Part shown: positions 21,644 through 26,788 of the stretch, piece after piece
Position numbering within the stretch: position 1 is the first letter of the stretch
Layout: every line of letters starts with the position of its first letter
Assembly (NCBI GenBank): GCA_031289065.1
Contig: JAITQI010000001.1
Span: forward strand, 1-26,788
Source: Oscillospiraceae bacterium
Lineage (GTDB): Bacteria > Bacillota > Clostridia > Oscillospirales > UBA929
Direction of reading: 5' to 3'
Length of the DNA stretch: 26,788 nucleotides
Notes under the pieces: generated by a model
Database searches by the model: none
Told to the model about the DNA's origin: nothing
What the model saw: only the letters and a program-made list of their open reading frames with translations
Position numbers and translations under genes: made by a program

Positions 21644-22804
21644 CTGGAAGAGGTTTTTCTGCTCAAACTGGGGGAACTGGTGCTCAAAGGGTTGAACCGC
21701 AAGCGCTTCGAGGAGCAGCTGCTGCGGGAGGTGGCCCGGGTGACAAAGCCCTACGGGGGCTTCGCCCTGGAGTCTCGGCAATCCGTGGTGCTGGTGTCCC
21801 CGGAGGAGGGGGCCGATGTGGAGGGGGCTTTTCGCGCCTGTACCCGGGTGTTCGGCGTGATGTCTCTGACCCGGGCCCGGGCGGTGCCCAAGGACATGGC
21901 GGCCATCCTCCCCGCCGCCGCCGAATACCTGCGGGAACCGCTGACCCGGGCCCGCTCCTTCAAGGCCGAGGCCCGGCGGTCGGACAAGTCCTTCCCCCTG
22001 ACCTCCCCCGAAATCGCCCAACAGGTAGGCGGCGGGCTTCACGACCTGTTCCCCCATCTCACGGTGGACGTGCGCCATCCCGAGGTGGAGGTCATGATCG
22101 AAATCCGGGACCGGGCGGCCTACATCCACGGCGCGCCCCAGCCGGGGGCGGGCGGTCTGCCCCAGGGCAGCGGCGGCAAAGCCCTCCTCCTGCTCTCCGG
22201 CGGCATCGACAGCCCCGTGGCCGGGTACATGATCGCCAAGCGCGGCGTCCGACCCCTGCCGGTGCATTTTTACAGCTACCCCTACACCTCCCCCGAGGCG
22301 CTGGACAAGGTCAAAACCCTGGCCCGCCTGCTGTCCGAGTGGACAGGCCCCGCCGCCCTGCGCCTGGTGCCCTTCACGGCGGTGCAGGAGGCCATCCGCC
22401 GCCAGTGCCCGGAGGACTATTTCACCCTGATCATGCGCCGTTTTATGATGGACATCGCCGGGCGGCTGGCCGAGCGGGCCAAGGCCACCGCGCTCATCAC
22501 CGGGGAAAGCCTGGGCCAGGTGGCCTCCCAGACCCTGGAGGCCCTCGGCGTGACCGAAAAAGCCACCCCCCTGCCCGTACTGCGGCCCCTCATCGGCCTG
22601 GACAAGGAGGAGATCGTCACCATCGCCCGGCGCATCGGCACCTTCGACACCTCCATCCTGCCCTATGAGGACTGTTGCACCGTCTTCACCCCCCGCCATC
22701 CCAAAACGCAGCCCCGCCTGGAGGCCGTCCTGGAGGCCGAAAAAAACCTGGACAGAGAGGCTCTCATCCAACAAACCATGGCCGGGGTTGAGGTTCTCAG
22801 ATAA
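21644..22804 (+). CDS. thiI: tRNA 4-thiouridine/thiamine sulfurtransferase ThiI, probable CTG start
   Basis: 386 residues if begun at the CTG at 21644. A THUMP domain (about 60-165) is followed by the PP-loop adenylating domain with LLSGGIDSPVAGYM and the PYEDCCTVFTPRHP segment; there is no rhodanese domain, as in most Firmicutes. It makes s4U8 in tRNA and may supply sulfur for thiamine. The family N-terminus (M-x-x-V-x-x-L-K-x-G-E-L-x-L-K-G-L-N-R-K-R) is fully encoded only if translation begins at CTG, nine nt after AAAGGGG. There is no ATG, GTG or TTG in frame between the upstream TGA at 21617 and a GTG at 21680, which would delete twelve conserved residues and has no good site. A reader using standard starts would list 21680. 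Confidence 0.93.
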   Translation: MEEVFLLKLGELVLKGLNRKRFEEQLLREVARVTKPYGGFALESRQSVVLVSPEEGADVEGAFRACTRVFGVMSLTRARAVPKDMAAILPAAAEYLREPLTRARSFKAEARRSDKSFPLTSPEIAQQVGGGLHDLFPHLTVDVRHPEVEVMIEIRDRAAYIHGAPQPGAGGLPQGSGGKALLLLSGGIDSPVAGYMIAKRGVRPLPVHFYSYPYTSPEALDKVKTLARLLSEWTGPAALRLVPFTAVQEAIRRQCPEDYFTLIMRRFMMDIAGRLAERAKATALITGESLGQVASQTLEALGVTEKATPLPVLRPLIGLDKEEIVTIARRIGTFDTSILPYEDCCTVFTPRHPKTQPRLEAVLEAEKNLDREALIQQTMAGVEVLR

Positions 22805-22809
22805 ACCCC

Positions 22810-22837
22810 TTGTTTTTCCCAGAAAATGTGATACAAT
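22810..22837 (+). promoter_or_regulatory. Possible aquaporin promoter
   Basis: TACAAT (22832-22837) with TG at 22829-22830 forms an extended -10; TTGTTT (22810-22815) is a partial -35 at 16 nt. It begins six nt after the thiI stop codon. Confidence 0.5.
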
Positions 22838-22898
22838 CATATCATCGCATATACAACGCAAATCGGTTTTTCACACAATACAAAGGAGGTTCCCCGTT

Positions 22899-23603
22899 AT
22901 GCGCGTAAAAACCTACCTCGCCGAGTTCATCGGCACGCTGATCCTGGTCTTCATGGGGTGCGGCAGCGCGGTTGTCCTGGGCGTCGCGGCGGACGGCGGC
23001 CATCTGGCTGTGGCCCTGGCCTTCGGGCTGGCCATCGTCGCCGCCGCCTATGTCATCGGCCCCATCTCCGGCTGTCACGTCAACCCCGCCGTCTCCCTGG
23101 CCATGCTCCTCGACAAACGCCTCAGCCTCACCGACTTCGCGGGCTACGTCGTCTCCCAGGTGCTGGGCGCGATCGCCGGGGCCGGGCTGCTCCAACTGCT
23201 GGTGGGCGGCTTCGGCGTGACCGACCTGACCGGCGGGCTGGGTTCCAACGGCGTCGCCAACGCGGGCGGCCTCGGCGGCGCGTTCGTCGTGGAGATCATC
23301 CTGACCTTCATCTTCGTCCTCACCATCCTGGGCGTCACCGCGCAAAAGGAATACGGCAGCCAGGCCGGGCTGGTCATCGGCCTGACTCTCGCTTTCGTCC
23401 ACATCGTCGGCATCCCGCTGACCGGCACCTCGGTCAACCCCGCCCGCAGCCTCGGCCCGGCCCTGCTGGCCGGCGGCGACGCGCTGAAGGACGTCTGGGT
23501 CTTCCTCCTGGCCCCGCTGGTGGGCGCGGCCTTGGCCACCGGTGTCTATATGGTTCTGCGCAAGACAAAAAAAGACATCGTACACCACGAAAAACGAAAA
23601 TAA
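22899..23603 (+). CDS. Aquaporin, AqpZ-like (MIP family)
   Basis: 234 residues with six membrane helices and two NPA half-helices (62-64 and 180-182, in GCHVNPAV and GTSVNPARS). Residues that would line the selectivity filter are Phe42, His168, Thr177 and Arg183, the pattern of water-selective AqpZ rather than glycerol facilitators. It should let water cross the membrane. A good AAAGGAGG precedes the ATG by 9 nt; a longer frame open through thiI is spurious. It is 94 nt after thiI, has its own likely promoter and ends in a strong terminator, so it is probably a single-gene unit. Confidence 0.95.
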   Translation: MRVKTYLAEFIGTLILVFMGCGSAVVLGVAADGGHLAVALAFGLAIVAAAYVIGPISGCHVNPAVSLAMLLDKRLSLTDFAGYVVSQVLGAIAGAGLLQLLVGGFGVTDLTGGLGSNGVANAGGLGGAFVVEIILTFIFVLTILGVTAQKEYGSQAGLVIGLTLAFVHIVGIPLTGTSVNPARSLGPALLAGGDALKDVWVFLLAPLVGAALATGVYMVLRKTKKDIVHHEKRK

Positions 23604-23609
23604 CCGAAA

Positions 23610-23647
23610 AAGGGCCCCGCCGAAAAATCGGCGGGGCCCTTTTTTTC
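23610..23647 (+). terminator. Intrinsic terminator of the aquaporin gene
   Basis: A perfect 12-bp GC stem (23612-23623 with 23628-23639), AAAA loop, and a run of eight T at 23640-23647; preceding A residues can extend the stem. Confidence 0.95.
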
Positions 23648-23828
23648 TTCACCGCGGACCAAACCGCCCCCGTAGGGGAGGCGTCTCCGACGGCCCGCAC
23701 GGTGACTGGGAAATGGAAATAAACACCTTTTTCCAGTTTGCGCCAGCAAGGAAAAGCACTTTACACGCATGCGAAACCAGAAAATGTAAAACACACGTAC
23801 CCATTGCGCGGCAAAACATACAAGAGCG
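23648..23828. other. Intergenic region between convergent genes
   Basis: I see no gene and no clear hairpin for the minus-strand radical SAM gene. GC content falls toward the middle of this stretch. Confidence 0.4.
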
Positions 23829-25691
23829 TCACTTGCGATGACGGCCAGGATTTGGATTCGGCCCCGGAGGGCCCGCTCCGGGCCGCCGCCCCTCCGGCGG
23901 CACCAGCGCCCGTTTGCCGTATCCGATCAAATCCGCCCGCCCGGCCTCTGCCAGAGCCTCCCGCACCAGACGGCGCTTGTCCGGCCGCCGGAATTGCAGG
24001 AGCGCCCTTTGCATGGCCTTCTCCCGGGGCGTTTTCGCCACATAGACCGGCTTCATGGTGCGGGGATCCAGTCCGGTGTAGTACATGCAGGTGGACAGCG
24101 CCCCCGGCGTCGGGTAGAAGTCCTGCACCTGTTCCGGCTGGCGGCCCATGTCCCGCAGGCATTCCGCCAGGGCCACGGCGTCCTTCAGCGTGCAGCCGGG
24201 GTGGGAGGAGATCAGGTAGGGCACCAAAAATTGCTGCTTGCCGTACCGCTTGTTGAGCTTGGCGTACCGCTCGCAAAACCGCTGATAGACCGCGAACCGG
24301 GGCTTACCCATGCAGTCCAGAACGCTGTCAACACAATGCTCCGGGGCCACCTTGAGCTGGCCGCTGATGTGATGCCGCACCAGCTCGGGCAGGGCCTCCC
24401 CGCTGGGGTCGAGCAGCAGGTAGTCGTACCGAAGCCCGGAGCGGACAAACACTTTTTTCACGCCGGGCAATGCCCGCAGGCGACGCAGCAACACGATGAA
24501 ATCGGTGTGGTCGGCGTCCAAATGGCGGCAGGGCTCCGGCGTCAGGCAGTTCTTGCCCCGGCACAATCCGTGGGTCTTCTGCCGGGCGCAGGAGGGGTGC
24601 CGGAAGTTGGCCGTGGGGCCGCCCACGTCGTGAATATACCCCTTGAAATCCGGCCGTGCAATCAGCCGTTCGGCCTCTCGCAGAAGAGATTCCTGGCTCC
24701 GGACAGACACGGCCCGCCCCTGGTGCAGCGTCAGGGCGCAAAAGGAACAGCCCCCGAAACAGCCCCGGTTGTGGATCAGCGAAAACCGAACCTCCTCAAT
24801 GGCCGGAACGCCCCCCGCCTCGTCGTACATGGGGTGCGGGTCGAGGGTATAGGGCAGTTCCGCCGCCGCATCCAGCTCCTCTGTGGTCAGCGGCGGGGCG
24901 GGGGGATTCTGCACCAGCCAGCGCCCGCCGTGGGGCTGGACAATCCGTCGCCCCCGCACCGCGTCCTGTTCTTCATATTGAGAAATAGCCGCTCTGGCAT
25001 AGGCCGTTTTGTCCGTGGAAACATCCTCGAAAGAGGGGCAAACGACCGTGTCACGGGGATTGACAGGGAACATATTTTCCGACGAAATATAACACGTACC
25101 ACGTATATCTATAAGGTCACGCGCCATGACCCCCGAGGCCAACCCCCGGGCGATGTCCCGGGAGGCCCTCTCCCCCATGCCGTACACAAGCAAATCGGCT
25201 CGGGCGTCCAGCAGCGCGCTCCGGCGCACCTTGTCCTCCCAGTAGTCGTAGTGGGCAAACCGGCGCAGGGAGGCCTCCAGCCCGCCCAACACCAGCGGCA
25301 GCCCCGGAAAGGCCTCCCGCAGGCGTTGCGCGTAAACGAGGACCGCCCTATCCGGGCGTAGCCCGGCCCGCCCCCCCGGGGCGTAGAGATCCTCCGACCG
25401 GGTTTTTTTGGCGGCGGTATAGTGGGACACCATGGAGTCCACATTCCCCGAGGTGACCATGGCGGCCAGCCGGGGCCGTCCCATGGCCGCGAACGCGCCG
25501 GGGCCGCGCCAGTCCGGCTGGGCCAGGATGGCCACTCGGAACCCGTCGGCCTCCAACACCCGCCCGATGACCGCCGCCCCGAAGCTGGGGTGATCCACAT
25601 AGGCGTCCCCGCTGACCAGCAAAATGTCGTACCCGTCCCAACCCCGTGCCGCCATATCCGCGGCGGACACGGGTAAAAAAGCCAAAGACAA
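23829..25691 (-). CDS. YgiQ-family radical SAM protein
   Basis: About 620 residues. An N-terminal cobalamin-binding-like/Rossmann region (FLPVSAADMAARGWDGYDIL, SGDAYVDHPSFG) precedes the radical SAM domain with the CxxxCxxC cluster motif RGCFGGCSFC (Cys311, Cys315, Cys318). The YgiQ C-terminal region includes HPSCARQKTHGLCRGKNCLT and QVQDFYPTPGALSTCMYYTG. The precise reaction of YgiQ proteins is not known. I prefer a TTG start at 25691 with GGAAGGGAGG 8 nt upstream, since homology begins just there; the frame continues upstream through an AT-rich stretch (25740-25811) that looks like promoter DNA. The last about 25 residues are a Pro/Gly/Arg-rich tail. It lies downstream of the GNAT gene. Confidence 0.93.
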   Translation of the reverse strand: MSLAFLPVSAADMAARGWDGYDILLVSGDAYVDHPSFGAAVIGRVLEADGFRVAILAQPDWRGPGAFAAMGRPRLAAMVTSGNVDSMVSHYTAAKKTRSEDLYAPGGRAGLRPDRAVLVYAQRLREAFPGLPLVLGGLEASLRRFAHYDYWEDKVRRSALLDARADLLVYGMGERASRDIARGLASGVMARDLIDIRGTCYISSENMFPVNPRDTVVCPSFEDVSTDKTAYARAAISQYEEQDAVRGRRIVQPHGGRWLVQNPPAPPLTTEELDAAAELPYTLDPHPMYDEAGGVPAIEEVRFSLIHNRGCFGGCSFCALTLHQGRAVSVRSQESLLREAERLIARPDFKGYIHDVGGPTANFRHPSCARQKTHGLCRGKNCLTPEPCRHLDADHTDFIVLLRRLRALPGVKKVFVRSGLRYDYLLLDPSGEALPELVRHHISGQLKVAPEHCVDSVLDCMGKPRFAVYQRFCERYAKLNKRYGKQQFLVPYLISSHPGCTLKDAVALAECLRDMGRQPEQVQDFYPTPGALSTCMYYTGLDPRTMKPVYVAKTPREKAMQRALLQFRRPDKRRLVREALAEAGRADLIGYGKRALVPPEGRRPGAGPPGPNPNPGRHRK

Positions 25692-25825
25692 GAAAAACGC
25701 CTCCCTTCCCCTGGGGGACAATCGCCGGACGCGTTTTAACCGGAAATATATCCCTGTATTATTTAGGTATTTTATTACACTGAGTTGTTTAAAACAGCGG
25801 ATTGTTTCCATCGATTACCCGCCGT

Positions 25826-26329
25826 TTACGCCAGGGAACGGGCCATCTTCACCATCCACAGGGGCGCCCCCAACTGGATGATCTCCCGCTCGCCCGTGAG
25901 GGCAAAGCCGTGTTTTTCGTAAAAGCGCCGGGCCCGAGGATTGTCTTCCAGCGTCCACAGAATGGCCGCCCCGTGGCCCAGGGCGGCCAACCGCGCCAGA
26001 CAAAAGGCCATGGCCGCGCCGGTGTGGGGCGTCCCCCACCAGACGGGCAAAAAATAGAGGGCATGCAGTTCCCCGCCCCCGCCGCTCCGGCAGGCCCCCA
26101 GAATGGCCGCCCCGGCGGCGGCGCCCTCCGCCCGGAAGAGATAAAATTCATCCCGGGACAGGGGCAGGGCGGCGCGAAGGGCCACCGTCCGGCGTTCCGC
26201 CGTCAGCGTGTCCAAAAACGCGTCGGGGACAAGCCCTCGGTAGGCGGCCCGCCAGGAAGCGGCGTGCACCGCGCCCAGCTCCTCCGCCAAGTCCGCCGCC
26301 GCCGTGGCCCGCACCGCTTCAAAGGTCAT
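25826..26329 (-). CDS. GNAT-family N-acetyltransferase
   Basis: 167 residues from the ATG at 26329 (GAGGTG 8 nt upstream). The fold is recognisable from AVHAASWRAAYRGLVPDAFL (20-39), LHALYFLPVWWG (88-99) and LWTLEDNPRARRFYEKHGF (124-142), which match GNAT motifs B and C and the conserved W-x-x-x-x-N-x-x-A-x-x-F-Y. The acetyl-CoA pyrophosphate loop normally reads R/Q-x-x-G-x-G/A; here the corresponding stretch is WGTPHTGA (98-105), missing the basic residue. Substrate unknown. It is the most upstream gene of a minus-strand pair with the radical SAM gene, 134 nt apart; they may be separate units. Confidence 0.88.
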   Translation of the reverse strand: MTFEAVRATAAADLAEELGAVHAASWRAAYRGLVPDAFLDTLTAERRTVALRAALPLSRDEFYLFRAEGAAAGAAILGACRSGGGGELHALYFLPVWWGTPHTGAAMAFCLARLAALGHGAAILWTLEDNPRARRFYEKHGFALTGEREIIQLGAPLWMVKMARSLA

Positions 26330-26788
26330 GGACACACACCTCAAATCAGCCGCGTAAATCAAAACACCGCCCCGGCGAAATCCCCGGAACACAAGAGGGT
26401 GAAAGACAGGAGACGAAAGGGCCGCAACGCTTTTAGAAGATTGAAACACGCCAAACAATCATGCCTGTAAAGTAAAAGTACTTGCGCAAACAGCGGCGAA
26501 ATCGTTACAAATCCCCTTGTTTTGTCATACCCGAGAAATCCGGCAAAAAAGCCCGAAAACTATATTCCGCCGCAAAGCACCTCGCCCCCCAAACAACAAA
26601 CCAAAAACAACGGTTTATGTCTCCCTTTTCCTTATCGGGAAACAGAACGCACCCCACCGCGCCATGTCGGCGAAATCTGATTTACACAAAAAAGAGGAAA
26701 AATATCGGAAAAACAACAAGAGAATAGAGCCGTTCCCACCAAGACCGCGCGGCTTCCCGCCGCCGAAAAAGGAGCCGCCAGAACACCG
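26330..26788. other. Right-end intergenic region without a supported gene
   Basis: The sequence is less GC-rich than the rest. Both strands hold open frames of up to about 80 residues rich in Lys, Arg and Asn, none recognisable and none with a convincing ribosome-binding site. A frame on the minus strand is open from the window edge to a TAA near 26616, so the tail of an outside gene cannot be excluded. A short AAGTACTT palindrome sits near 26477-26484. Confidence 0.45.

Noticed and set aside
26482..26727. 81-residue Lys/Arg/Asn-rich plus-strand frame
   Set aside because: No ribosome-binding site, no recognisable domain, and composition typical of random AT-richer DNA.

Overview
The window (about 26.8 kb, GC-rich, with C or G at most third codon positions) looks like chromosome from a spore-forming, high-GC member of the Clostridia, probably an Oscillospiraceae/Ruminococcaceae-type gut bacterium. 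The reasons are the spoIVB-spo0A pair, a Firmicutes-type pyrK-pyrD (class 1B) pair, a dacF-like D,D-carboxypeptidase, a VanW lipoprotein, a DnaI/DnaC-like ATPase, frequent GTG and TTG starts with purine-rich Shine-Dalgarno sites, and a perfect Firmicutes-type parS site. The taxon is an inference; no rRNA or tRNA gene was seen.

Layout. 1-434 (-): a Phd/YefM antitoxin and a PIN (VapC-type) toxin cut by the window edge, with a near-consensus promoter and a palindromic candidate operator. 638-2677 (-): spoIVB then spo0A. The spoIVB reading frame is broken by a TAA between its signal-peptide segment and the protease. 3164-8157 (+): a likely operon pyrF, purC, zinc-ribbon/glycan-binding membrane protein, pyrK, pyrD. 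8236-11986 (+): a Ca2+-type P-type ATPase and a nitroreductase-family protein. 12001-12872 (-): a very short promoter-to-terminator transcription unit, and a stand-alone IS5-type transposase N-terminal domain. 13125-18568 (-): a membrane-anchored endonuclease/exonuclease/phosphatase-fold protein with altered catalytic residues, a YtrA-type GntR regulator, a transglutaminase/SLH-like secreted protein, a DnaI-like ATPase and an ATP-grasp protein. 18755-18865: a structured repeat and parS. 19098-21111 (+): dacF-like carboxypeptidase and VanW lipoprotein. 21177-21410 (-): acyl carrier protein. 21644-23603 (+): thiI (probably starting at CTG) and an AqpZ-like aquaporin with a textbook terminator. 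23829-26329 (-): a YgiQ-type radical SAM protein and a GNAT acetyltransferase. 26330-26788 holds no gene I can support.

How it fits together. PyrF, PyrK and PyrD complete UMP synthesis and PurC acts in IMP synthesis, so one transcript may feed both nucleotide pools. SpoIVB and Spo0A are sporulation control proteins; DacF-like and VanW proteins act at the envelope. No phage, CRISPR array or intact insertion sequence was found. The most interesting signals are small: the interrupted spoIVB, the roughly 220-nt orphan transcription unit, parS with its phased repeats, heptamer tandem repeats at three gene boundaries, a triplicated 11-mer carrying the acpP ribosome-binding site, and the probable CUG start of thiI.
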